Source: Letharia columbiana | Taxonomy: Eukaryota; Ascomycota; Lecanoromycetes; Lecanorales; Parmeliaceae | Length of the DNA: 64,000 nt | Assembly (NCBI RefSeq): GCF_014066305.1 | Contig: NW_023501042.1 | Span: forward strand, 1,234,501 to 1,298,500 | Reading direction: 5' to 3' | In this document: in pieces, positions 27,081-37,172 of the stretch | How positions within the stretch are numbered: the stretch's first letter is position 1 | Layout: each line of letters begins with the position of its first letter | Notes under the pieces: generated by a model | Seen by the model: only the letters and a program-made list of their open reading frames with translations | Told to the model about the DNA's origin: nothing | Databases searched by the model: none | Position numbers and translations under genes: made by a program

Positions 27081-28191
27081 ATGCTTTATCGATTGCTGCT
27101 TAGCCCGCCGACGTATTCATGTTCTTCCCCCATCAGGAGCGTTCGGCTGGCAGCTGCCCATGTTAATTCTTGCAACCCGTTGAATTCGTCCTTGTTTAAA
27201 TCAAGTCTCGCAGCAATGTCTACATTTACTCTCCCTAACAGCAATCCACAGATTGCAGTTCATCTGACCTCAGACCTCTCGCAGGAGCAGCTGCTTTCAT
27301 TTCCAGCTTTCAAGACATGGATTTCTACACTGCAGCATTCCCTTTCCACGCAGCAGAACAAGTCTCACACCTTCCACTCTGCTCCGTACAAGCTCCGCAC
27401 CATCGAAATCCAGTCTGTGGACTTCTTTGGAGGTAAACGCATCGGCTTTGTCAAGTTGAAAGCAGAAGTATCAAACGACAAGGGTGAGAAGCTACCCGGT
27501 TCCGTCTTCGTACGTTTTTCGGAGTCCCTGTTTCCTCCTTTGAAAAGATTCTCGAGTCTTGAGACATGTCTTGGGAGTATTCACCCTCGAAACATGTTCC
27601 AAGGTTCAAATTACTCTTCAGATAGGCAATGATCACTGAGAACTTGTAATCCAGTTACGAGGCGGCAGCGTCGGCATGTTTCTAATCCTACAACCTGATG
27701 ACGTCCCCTTCAAGTCGGAAGATGAGAAACATGTGATCCTCACCATGCAACCGCGTATCCCTGCCGGCTCGCTATCCCTTGCCGAACTCCCGGCTGGAAT
27801 GCTCGACGATGCTGGTACATTCGCCGGTGGGGCCGCCAAAGAGATTGAAGAAGAGACGGGATTGGAGGTTCCAGCAAATGAGCTCACAAACATGACCGAA
27901 CTCGCCTTGTCCAGTGCCACATCTGATGATGAGGAAAATTTACAGCAGGGCGTTTATCCGTCGCCAGGGGGTTGTGATGAATTTGTGCCGATTTTCTTGT
28001 GGCAAAAACGAATACCAAGAGAACAAATGAATGGGTGGCAGGGAAAGCTAACGGGCCTAAGAGATCATGGGGAGAAGATTACCTTAATGCTTTGTCCGTT
28101 GGAGAAAGTGTGGAGGCATGGGGGAAGGGACGCGAAGGTTTTGGCTGCGTGGGCGCTCTATGAGGGACTGAGGGAGGAGGGGAAGCTGTGA
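27081..28191 (+). CDS. Nudix hydrolase, ADP-sugar diphosphatase type
   Basis: The enzyme is predicted to hydrolyse a nucleoside-diphosphate sugar (ADP-ribose or ADP-glucose type) to AMP and sugar phosphate. Two exons, 27,081-27,509 and 27,655-28,191, are joined by a 145-nt intron (GTACGT...CAG). They give 321 residues and restore a continuous LPGSVFLRGGSVGM motif across the junction. The Nudix box lies at about 191-213: catalytic KEIEEETGL is present, with Lys in place of the usual Arg, and Gly stands where the first conserved Glu is expected. The layout resembles the plant NUDX14-like ADP-glucose pyrophosphatases. The first 45 residues are Arg/Ser-rich and could be a mitochondrial presequence; a second Met at 46 (27,216) would give a cytosolic form. 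It converges on ROM2. Confidence 0.88.
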
Positions 28192-28780
28192 TTTAAGAAG
28201 TGCACATATCACGCCCAAAGGTCCATGACACCGAGACGTCAAGCTCGATGGAAGACAAGCCCTGGAGCATGTCAATTTCAGTGGTCCGATGTCGAGAACG
28301 GTGGCCCGTCCCAGTATCCACTGTAATTGGAAGAGAAGACCAGAACAAATTATGATTTAAAGCTTGCTGTCGAGAGGCGAGACTGCGCTGGCTTGCTCGT
28401 ACTTTACCGTTGCGATCGAGCGTCGCCGCATAGACCTTGAAAGTGCTTCCTAGAGACAAGCAGAAGTCAAAGGCCTGCTCATGTGGATTTGGACGCCTAG
28501 GTATGCTGCCATGCAGATATCAAACAGCCTCGTAAACATCGTCCATCCCTTATGGTTTCAGTGCTTGCCTTCTCACGCAGATCACGAAGATACGCCAAAC
28601 TCCTTCTATTCCTGCGTAGCCAATAGTATGACATACAGAGAAGCCACCCATAGATGAACGACATGCTAAGGTGATCGAGGTAATGGAACGCCAGACACCC
28701 TCGGGCCACAATGCTCGCGAAGGGCAAGAGTAGGCTAGGGATCGGTGCCAATTGAAAGGGCCTTTTCGATAGAACGGGCG
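28192..28780. other. Convergent intergenic region, Nudix / ROM2
   Basis: These 589 bp lie between two stop codons and presumably hold both 3' untranslated regions. Open frames here (28,193-28,459 and 28,497-28,802, minus) show no domain, and the second overlaps the end of ROM2. Confidence 0.5.
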
Positions 28781-31700
28781 TTATTGTGGTGGTTTGGACC
28801 AAAAGTCCAAGCTTGCGACGACGTCTTCGCCGCCTTCATCTTCATAAGCGTACAGGATCTGGGTCACACCATTAGTTCGTTCCATTTGCGAGCAATCAAG
28901 TAGATGGAGACTTGCCTCTCGTGTCGAAGAGTGTAACATGCGGATGTTTTTGGCCGTGATGATATGCACCAATTGGCTAGTCTCTAACTGGCGTATCTCA
29001 ATGAAGTTTGGCTCAAACGCAAGGAGGTAAGGATGCGAGAGGGCAAAGGTGTGAGGCCGACCTTCCCAGTTTATCACCCAGTCAGGTCGAGCCCGCCAAC
29101 CATTTCGATTGACAAAGAAAGAGAAGTCAGTGTAGTGGAGAAGAAATTCGCCATTGAGCCGTTCGATAGAGATAGGGATGATATCTTTACGAGTGACGAA
29201 ATCGAGAGAGGTATCTGCGTGATCGAGAAGCGGTTGCGTCTCAAGGGTCTCGAGGCTCACTACCTCGAAGCCTCGAGAACATGCGACACATAGCTTGGAT
29301 CTTAGAAAGTCTATCGACGACGATTCTGCGGGTACATAGAATTCCTGAAGGGTTCAGTACGAGGCTCCACAAAGCAGTGATTAATACATACCTTGAACGG
29401 CTTGAGTGTGTCTTGGCCACCTTGAAACATCCTACCAATGGCTGGCTTCTTTTTGCCTTTTGAAATTGTGTCCATCGGCTCGAACACCTTGATGGTGGTG
29501 GAAATCCCCGACATTTTGGCCGAACACACAAGATGTCTCCCCATACAAACCCCTGCTTTGAAGAAGTTGGCATGGTTCTGGATCTTCTTTGGTCTCTTCA
29601 ACATTGGCGACACATTGTCAGGAGAGTCCAGGACCTCCAAAGGGTATGACATTAGACTCTTGGTGGCAAGTACAAGTAGAAGTTGGTATTCCTCTAAGAC
29701 ATCGATTTGAGTGACCGAAGAAATGTCGAGCACGCGTCTCGGTCTCGCGGCGGGCGATTTGGGCTTTCGGTCTGATACATAGACACCGGAGTCCGTTCCG
29801 AAAACAAGCTTGCGACCACCATCTACTGGGGATTAGCTGATATCTCAAAAATGTCACCGAGAACTTACCGATTGGCACAAGGCAATTTACTTTATGAGCA
29901 TTGGTAAAAAAGTTGTCGCAAAGCACTGCCTTGGTATAGAAGTTACCACGATCTCGAAGTTTAGCCTGCTGCGTTTCGATGTTCTCCATCCATTTCCGTC
30001 TTGCAATTGTCGAGCCGGCGTAAAGAGTCAGCTCGAATCCACCTTTACCGATATGTCGAAACGTCATGGGAAAGCCTTCTTTGGCGCCGCCAGCAGCTTT
30101 TGGGCCGTTGATCGCTGCCTTTGCCCCTGGTATTAAACTTGACGATGGCCTTTTTGAGATGCCTAACTTGGGAATGACCTCATCCATTTGGGTGATGATC
30201 AACAGCTCAAGCGGGATGGGTTTCTTGTACACCCGAAGCTCTTCCTGTCTGTTGTTTGTTTTCTGTCTTACAAAAAGCAGAGCGTGGTTGAACAGGTACA
30301 CATGGACTTCGCTCGAATCCGTCGGACTCTTCTTCAGAGGGCCCTTGTAGACCAGCTCACGACCCTCCTCCAGAAGTTTTAGATGATCACCTTGTCCGCC
30401 TGAGGTCCATTTCAAAGCCGACTGTAGCTGCCGCAGGTTGAATTGGTTTTCGGCTTTGCCAGACTCCGTGTTTACTTTTTGCAGCAAATCTTTTATCATT
30501 GCAGTAGCTTTAGGGATGTCCTTGATATCTGGATTATCTTCCGCAGTGTATTTCAAAACGTTTTCGAGAAGTAAAGGGTACCGTGCCAATCTCGTGGTTG
30601 GTTTGGTCAAGTAACCATTCAATTCAAGCTTTCTTGACTCTTTGAGGCGCTCTGTCTCATCAACGAATTTCGAAAACACGGGGTTCCTTGTGCGCTCCAG
30701 CTCGAACTCATGTTTGCCCCAGAGCTGATTGGCTCCATACTTGATGAATGGACCAAACTTTGGTACCCATTCTAGGAAAATGTCACCTACATTCCGTACG
30801 ACTGGATTCTCTTGCTGTCTTCTCGTCAGAGACTCAGCCATCCGCGAATTTACCTGGTGCACTTCCATACAATTGGAGAACACCGTTCGAATAAATCTTT
30901 CCCGATGTCGTTCAGGAATTGGAGATGGGCTCAAAGTGTTCGCAGAGCGCAAAGGCTTCATCCAGAAATCTCGTAAGTATTCAAGATCTTTCACAAAGTC
31001 GCGCTCGGTATACATTATCTCCGATATTACTTCTTGCCGCTTCTTCTCTTTTTCTCCCACGCTGTCAGCAACCTCTTTTGTGACCGTGTTAATCCAGAGC
31101 TTTTGCTCATCAGTCTCCCTCGCCATGTATGCTTGTTGATGACTGCTGACGCCTCAATCCTGGCTGTGGCTTCAGATTCAATCGTGCCTGTTGCTCCAAC
31201 CGTCGGGGACATGCTATAGAATAGCAAAGTCTGTCTCTTGTGCAGGTGGGCGAATAGCATTCAGTAAGAAGAGTGAATACACCATTGACGTGTGTTGACG
31301 TATCCTCCATGAGTGATTCCCGGAATTGAAATATCTCCGTCGAAGAATCCCTGAGCCGGTGGTCATAAGTAACATCATGAAAAAATTTCTGCGCGTCCAG
31401 AGCTCGGCCCAGAAGTAGAGCAAGATTTCGATCAGTAGTCTTGATTATGTACGATATTAGATCCACAGCTTCTGCACCAGTGAAGGCGAATTTGTAGGAC
31501 AGATCGTTCTTGTTGCGATCCCCAGCCGATATTCGTTCTCGGAAAACATCGGCTACCCGGGATAATAGCGCAGGATATACCAGTGGAGCCCTGCTTTGGG
31601 CGGAGATGACAGCACTATTACCAGAGGTCCCCTTCTGTACGGAAGGCCTATGCTGTAAAGAGTCATTTGCTTCAGAGGGAGGCACAATGGTAGATGCCAT

Positions 31701-32618
31701 AGACATCGTTCGGGAGGGGGTACTATCAGGGTTGGTGGTCCTGTCACGAGCACTTGGGTTGGTTAGCGTTGGGGTGCGTGAAGGAGTATCTCGAGTGGAT
31801 TCATCATCCGCGGGGAGCTCTGCACCAGACTCTCTTCTCCGATTAGGTATAATTCTTCCACTCATTGTCTGGTTATGATCTCTTTCCATCGAGAAAGAGT
31901 TCATCGACATGGCCCTCTCGTCATGCCGTTCTGGAACGATTCGCCCTTGCGCTGTCGTTCTAGACCCTAGAGACTGATATGACGGCTGACGGAAAGAGTT
32001 CGCGGATGCCTGGTTGTAATTACTCGGAGGCGGATTGTAGGTCGCGGGGGCTGTCATCGACGCCATGGACTGCGTTCGGTACGGATCGGCATTGAGAGCC
32101 GGATTGGAAGGATAGCCTCGATTCGGGATAGGCTTGTAGGAGTCTACAAGGCTTGGAGGATACCCACGATTGGGTGGTTGTCTATTGTATTGCGATTGCG
32201 CGGGCTGGCGAGCGTCAATGCGCTGAGGTTGAGGGTAAGGACGTTGGTTTGGGTTCAACGGTTGAGGCAGATATTGAGGCAGGGGTTGCGGCTGTACAAG
32301 GCCACTGCTTTGTCTCTGGTTTGGGTAGTATCCATTCGTGTTGGAGAGAGGATAGCCGTTCGATTGTTGGCGATCCCCTGGAGAAGGCCTTCGCGCCGCT
32401 GCGGACGATATTTGAGACGCCACGGAATATTGAGAAGTCATAGTTTGCGATCTTTCAGCAGGCAGCTGAGGGATTTGGCTGCTCATCGTCTGAGACCTTC
32501 CTGGCGGCGGAGAAGCTCCAAAAATATTCGAGAACGCCGCATCTCGTTGGTAGGAGGACGCATGTCCGTAGTTGTTCGGACGGACATTCCGGTCCTGCTG
32601 AACCCCATAATCTGCCAT
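28781..32618 (-). CDS. ROM2: Rho1 guanine nucleotide exchange factor, ROM2 type (apparent frameshift)
   Basis: This GEF should load Rho1 with GTP at the plasma membrane in the cell-wall integrity pathway. Exons are 32,618-29,869, 29,825-29,392 and 29,344-28,781, with introns of 43 nt (GTAAGT...CAG) and 47 nt (GTATGT...CAG). Domains in order (about 1,248 residues): a Gln/Pro/Ser-rich N-terminus to about 335, DEP (about 345-425), RhoGEF/DH (about 529-720, starting at MYTERDFVKDLEYL), PH (about 745-890) and a CNH/citron domain ending AYEDEGGEDVVASLDFW. The DEP frame and the DH frame are offset by one base near 31,117-31,119 (CCC on the plus strand): deleting one base restores SIHGE-ETDEQKLW. An alternative 46-nt intron would need a poor GTCAGC donor and would remove conserved residues. 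The start (32,618) is the Met of MADYGVQQD; a Met 16 codons upstream is less likely. Confidence 0.9.
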
Positions 32619-33325
32619 GCCTGGTAACGTAATCTTGAGTATTATCTTCACTACAGAATGGATCAAGAAATATGCCGAACGGCAGCAGGCAATGCCTTCC
32701 TAGCAGTAGAGGGAATGGCGAATTGCCTGTCGTTAGACTGACGGCGAAGGTTCCGGAAACATCAACATTGGTCCCAAAGCTGATTCGGCTAAATTGTAGA
32801 CATAATTGTTTATTTCGTGCTTGTGACTTCTGCTGTTGATTCTTCGCGGGGTCAAGTCAGAGGTGTTGTTTCCTTCGTGTTCGCGAAGTGGGTATTTAGA
32901 CGACGGCCGGATCGAATGCTGGGGAGTGAGCCAGACCCAAGGGATGTGCGATCGTTGGGAATACGGTGATTAGCATCTGGAGAGTGCAAACATATTACCT
33001 GTCAAAGTGGCCTTGAACGAAAAATTGGGACTGATGTTTCGGAAATGGCTGTAGCGGGCGAGCAAGAAATCTCGGGGATGGACAAGTACGAACCCTGCAT
33101 CTACTGCCCAACACTCCACACTCCACACTCCACGAAACACTCTCTGCTGCAGCACACTTCACTTCAGAACCATACTGGTCTGAATTTTATGCTGAAGCCT
33201 CTTCACCTCCGACAGTCCTCCCACTACAGTTCTCCCTGAGGTTTCTTAGGAACTCTCTGCAATACGTCAGCGATTGGCGAAGCCTGACCGAAAACCTGGA
33301 TATATAGAAGCAAATCGAGGCAGAC
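32619..33325. promoter_or_regulatory. Divergent promoter region, ROM2 / VMA11
   Basis: These 707 bp separate two divergent start codons. A CACTCCACACTCCAC pyrimidine-rich repeat (33,115-33,135) and further CT-rich text precede VMA11. I identified no confident TATA box or operator. Short open frames here have no domain. Confidence 0.5.
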
Positions 33326-34217
33326 ATGGCGGAAGCAGAGTTGTCTCCCAAGTTTGCGCCCTTCTTCGGCATGGTATGACAGTCAGATCTTTGCTACCTG
33401 GATCGATGCTAATGGGTTTGCGCAGGGGGGTATTGCATTTGCTGTAAGCTCCATGTCACCTCACCCCAACTACCTTACTCCAGCGCTGCAGGCTAATGTT
33501 TCGCAGATGATCTTCGGATGTATGCTCTTAGGAAATGAACCGCGATCCTGATACTACTAGATGGCTTACGAAATGTGTATGCAGGTGCGGGGGCAGCATA
33601 TGGCACTGCCAAATCCGGCATTGGAATCGCAGGCGTGGGGACATTCAGGCCAGATTTGATAATGAAGGTCTGGAGGACAATTTGATACTTTCGGAATCGC
33701 CAGGCTGACCCCAAGGATCTACAGTCTCTGATTCCAGTGGTCATGGCTGGAATCATCGCCGTATACTCCCTGGTGATAGCAGTCTTGATAGCCGGAGATC
33801 TGGAGCCACCCCCAGGGCAGAATTACAGTCTTTTTAAGTACGTGCGATGCAAGAGTCGGTACCACTCATGTTGTTGCCGTACTTACCTAAATCCTAGTGG
33901 CTTCATGCACCTTGCGGCAGGCCTATCAGTCGGTTTCACAGGTTTAGCAGCAGGCTACGCAATTGGTGTCGTAGGCGATGTTGTAAGTCAACATTTTTCT
34001 GCAACTGTGTGCACTTCTCGAAGCTTACGAGGTATAGGGAGTTCGGTCATATATGTTACAATCAAGGATATTCGTGGGCATGGTGCTGATATTGATTTTT
34101 GGAGAGGTACTGGGTCTTTACGGGTAAGGTTTACCTGTTGGTGCAGCAGAGAGAGAGATTTAGCTAAGTGAAAGCAGACTCATTGTTGCTCTCATCCTGA
34201 ATACAAGTACAGATTGA
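33326..34217 (+). CDS. VMA11: V-type H+-ATPase proteolipid subunit c'
   Basis: Subunit of the membrane rotor of the vacuolar proton pump. Eight exons: 33,326-33,373; 33,426-33,443; 33,507-33,519; 33,585-33,667; 33,725-33,837; 33,898-33,982; 34,038-34,123; 34,178-34,217. Seven introns of 52-65 nt end in AG, and most have a visible CTAAT/CTGAC-like branch site. The spliced protein has 161 residues and four membrane segments, including [46 protein letters not shown] and [20 protein letters not shown]. The proton-carrying glutamate is Glu143 in the last. The N-terminus [22 protein letters not shown] fits c' (Vma11) better than c (Vma3). Exons 2 and 3 are only 18 and 13 nt. The donor of intron 4 (GTCTGG) is weak. 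Confidence 0.9.
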
Positions 34218-35154
34218 AGGTGTTTTGATGGGATTTGGCAGGACAGCATCGCAAGTCTGGTCTGGCATCGATGTAGACGCCGGCTTTGAGCTCGCGTCAG
34301 ACACTACACCAAATGAGCTGTGACCGTCAGGCACACTCCTAGAATACTAGATGATATAGTTGGTCCTGAACAATGATCTGATATTGCACCTCACATATCG
34401 TTGATATTTAGAACCATTATGAAGTGCAGCTGTTTGGCGATTATGTTGCTATACTCCGTGGCTTTGAAATCTAAGAGATAGGTATAACAAAAATCCGCTT
34501 TGTGTTATAGCTTGTGTGGTACGTTGTTGGTCCATTTTGGTGTGAATGAAAGAAAATAGGTGAATAGGTAACCGGCTTCCGATCACCCGGAATTAATTCC
34601 TTTCGAGTGCCAAGCTCCCCAAAATAAACAGTGACTTGTAAGTTCTGGTGGTTGTACGAAAGTCCCGAGAGTTCAACGGAAGGCTCCACGGCTCTAAGGA
34701 GTATTTTGACTTATCCCACTTTGTGAAATCTCACTCTCACTCACATAACCCGACAGATTCCACAACCCGACAAATATTATCGCTCATCCACCACGAGCAA
34801 TCTGCAAACTCTCTTCAAATGGACAAAGATCTTTCTGCAAATCACCCTGCAGAAGACCCTGAATAATCGATAGCAGCTTACCTTAGGTATTAAGGAATAC
34901 GGTGTTAAACTCAGATATCCTTGCATTAATTCCGTCATAAACTAGGTAAGCAGAGCGGAAAAAGCAGTCTAGATGGCACCAGGGCTTGGCCTGAGTCCCG
35001 CCGGCTCATCATCAGCCATCCAACTTCACTCCCCCCCCACGACACACTCTCTGAACGATGTCGCTCGACGGCAGTCCTGCCACCGGAGGCCATTGCCAAC
35101 CTCGAAAATTCGCCAAGCATCATTCCAAGACGACTTAGCCTGCTGCGCATCAAG
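34218..35154. other. Intergenic region VMA11 to PKA
   Basis: About 940 bp with no recognisable gene. The first part is presumably VMA11 3' UTR. The last 450 bp, with CTCACTCTCACTCAC text near 34,728-34,744, probably hold the kinase promoter and leader. Open frames at 34,648-34,866 and 34,973-35,287 look non-coding. Confidence 0.4.
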
Positions 35155-36714
35155 ATGGCAACCGCGAAATTCAAATCCCACTTCCACGCTCCTCACGGCC
35201 ATAAATTGTTCCGTACCAACAGCAGCAACTTGGCCAATGATAAGCCAATTGACGAGGAACAGAAGCAAAAAGAGAAGAATTTTATAGCATGCTTCGAGTG
35301 CAATGGGCCTCCTCTTTCGCCAAGTCAGATTGCGGAAAACCCTCGCAGCAAAGAGGTCGGGGTTGCGTCCAAACAATTACGAGTGGGAGACTTTGAATTG
35401 ATCAAGACTATTGGGACTGGTAAGGTTGCTCCGGACATTCGGAAGTCTAAGCTGATTCATTTGTCCAGGTACTTTTGCGCGTGTATGGCTGTCTCGTTTA
35501 GCCGGGTCTCCAAAGGAGGGACAAAAAGTTTTCGCTCTGAAGATACTCCGCAAGGTCGATAGTAAGTAATATGCAAAAATGTTTTCTTTTTAAAGAGAGG
35601 AGGACTCAGGTTCTACAGTCATTCGTTTGAAGCAAGTAGAACATATCAAAAATGAACGAAACACGCTCTCTGCTGTAGCCGGCCATCCCTTCATTACAAC
35701 CATGATTACCAGCTTCTCGGACCGGGATTGTCTGTATATGCTAGTCCGCAACCCATGTCCAAAGCTCTGACAATCCCGCTGACCGTTCAAAGCTCGACTA
35801 TTGCCCTGGAGGCGAGGTCTTCACATACTTGCGAAGAGCACGTCGCTTTGACGAAGACACTTCACGTTTCTACGGTGCAGAAATTGTACTAATACTGGAG
35901 TTCCTCCATGATATGAAGGGCATTGCGTATCGCGATTTGAAACCAGAAAACATCCTTCTTGACTCCGAGGGCCACCTGAAACTCGTGGATTTTGGGTTTG
36001 CAAAGGAAATTTCGAATCGTGCGCTGATCATGGGACCTTGGCTCGTAAAATTAGCTGACTCTATGTGTAGGAGAGACCTACACTCTTTGTGGAACGCCAG
36101 AGTACCTCGCTCCAGAAGTTATTCGAAATTCAGGTAAAGCCGCGTTCATCAAACCCTTCTTTTCAGGTCTCCTCAACATGATCCTGGTTCTTCAGAACTT
36201 CATTGATCTGATGTACACTAGGGCACGGTACTGCCGTTGATTGGTGGGCGTTTGGTATCCTCATTTACGAGTTCCTCGTTGGACAGCCGCCATTCTGGAA
36301 TCAAAACCCAATGAAGATCTATGAGCTGTGAGTCCGTCTCGGCCTATGTACGCCCATTCCATGCTAATCCTCCCGATCAGGATCATAGAAGGAAAGGTCA
36401 AATATCCTCAGTGGATGTCATCCAATGCCCGCGACCTTATTGGCAGTCTCTGTACCGTCAATCCATCTCAGCGGCTTGGCAATATTTCCAGCGCTGGTGT
36501 CAACGGCACCGCTCTTGTGAAGTCTCACCCGTTCTTCGAGACCATTGACTGGGACGCCTTGTATCATCGAAGGATCAAAAGCCCTATCATCCCAAAAGTC
36601 AAACATGCAGCTGACGCTAGTAACTTCGACAATTACGACCCCCCTTCGGAGAGCCAGAGCGGATACTCCAAGGATATGGCGCAGAAGTACGATCACGAGT
36701 TCAAAGACTTTTGA
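35155..36714 (+). CDS. cAMP-dependent protein kinase catalytic subunit (PKA-like)
   Basis: Ser/Thr kinase of the AGC group, expected to act when cAMP releases its regulatory subunit. Seven exons: 35,155-35,419; 35,469-35,561; 35,619-35,743; 35,793-36,018; 36,071-36,133; 36,222-36,327; 36,381-36,714, giving 403 residues. The kinase hallmarks are complete: glycine loop IGTGTFARV (about 86-94), ATP Lys113, helix-C Glu132, catalytic loop YRDLKPEN (207-214), DFG at 227-229, and activation loop [15 protein letters not shown] with the phosphorylatable Thr241. The C-terminal tail has NFDNY and ends EFKDF, the hydrophobic FxxF motif typical of PKA. The N-terminal 75 residues are not conserved. It could be the second PKA catalytic class of filamentous fungi, but I cannot settle which. 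Donors of introns 3 (GTCCGC) and 4 (GTGCGC) are non-consensus but restore conserved frames. Confidence 0.9.
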
Positions 36715-37172
36715 GTAACTGTTCGGCGTCACGGGGAGATGCCTATGAACATACACGAGATAGGGTTTGCTAGAGCGTTCGAAAGGCATCGTGCGTGACT
36801 CCCAGTGTCTTCTTTTAGATCGTATGAGATCGTAGTTGAGAGCGCCTTCCCGGCTTTCGGAAATGTGCATGCATGTAATTACCTTGCGGACGAAGATGGA
36901 AGCACTGAGATGCTTTCTAGCTGTACATCCTCCAAAGAGTAGTGCAGGACCGAAAGGATACTCAATGAAGCGGACATTTGCGGCAGAAGCCTTCACATGA
37001 CGCTGCGTTATGTCTGTTATTCGCTGTAATTCGCTAAATATGATTACGTAATCAGGTTCTGAATGAAACGCGGTGACGGCGACTTCACGCTTTCCTCAAG
37101 TTCAGCAAGTGACAAGCTAACAGATGACAAACCTCAGGTCAAATCTTAGATGTGCGCGCCCTTCCCTTGATC
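36715..37172. other. Intergenic region PKA to SAP-domain gene
   Basis: About 460 bp containing the kinase 3' UTR and the promoter of the next gene. I see no further feature. Confidence 0.4.

Noticed and set aside
28193..28802. Minus-strand frames downstream of ROM2 (one with a hydrophobic stretch)
   Set aside because: The ROM2 frame ends properly at 28,781 after a conserved CNH C-terminus. These frames have no recognisable domain and lie in the 3' flank.
29894..32627. Plus-strand open frames opposite ROM2
   Set aside because: They are antisense shadows of the ROM2 coding sequence, without domains or splice logic.
33737..34171. 144-codon frame within the VMA11 locus
   Set aside because: It is unspliced read-through of exons and introns; the spliced model explains every conserved block.
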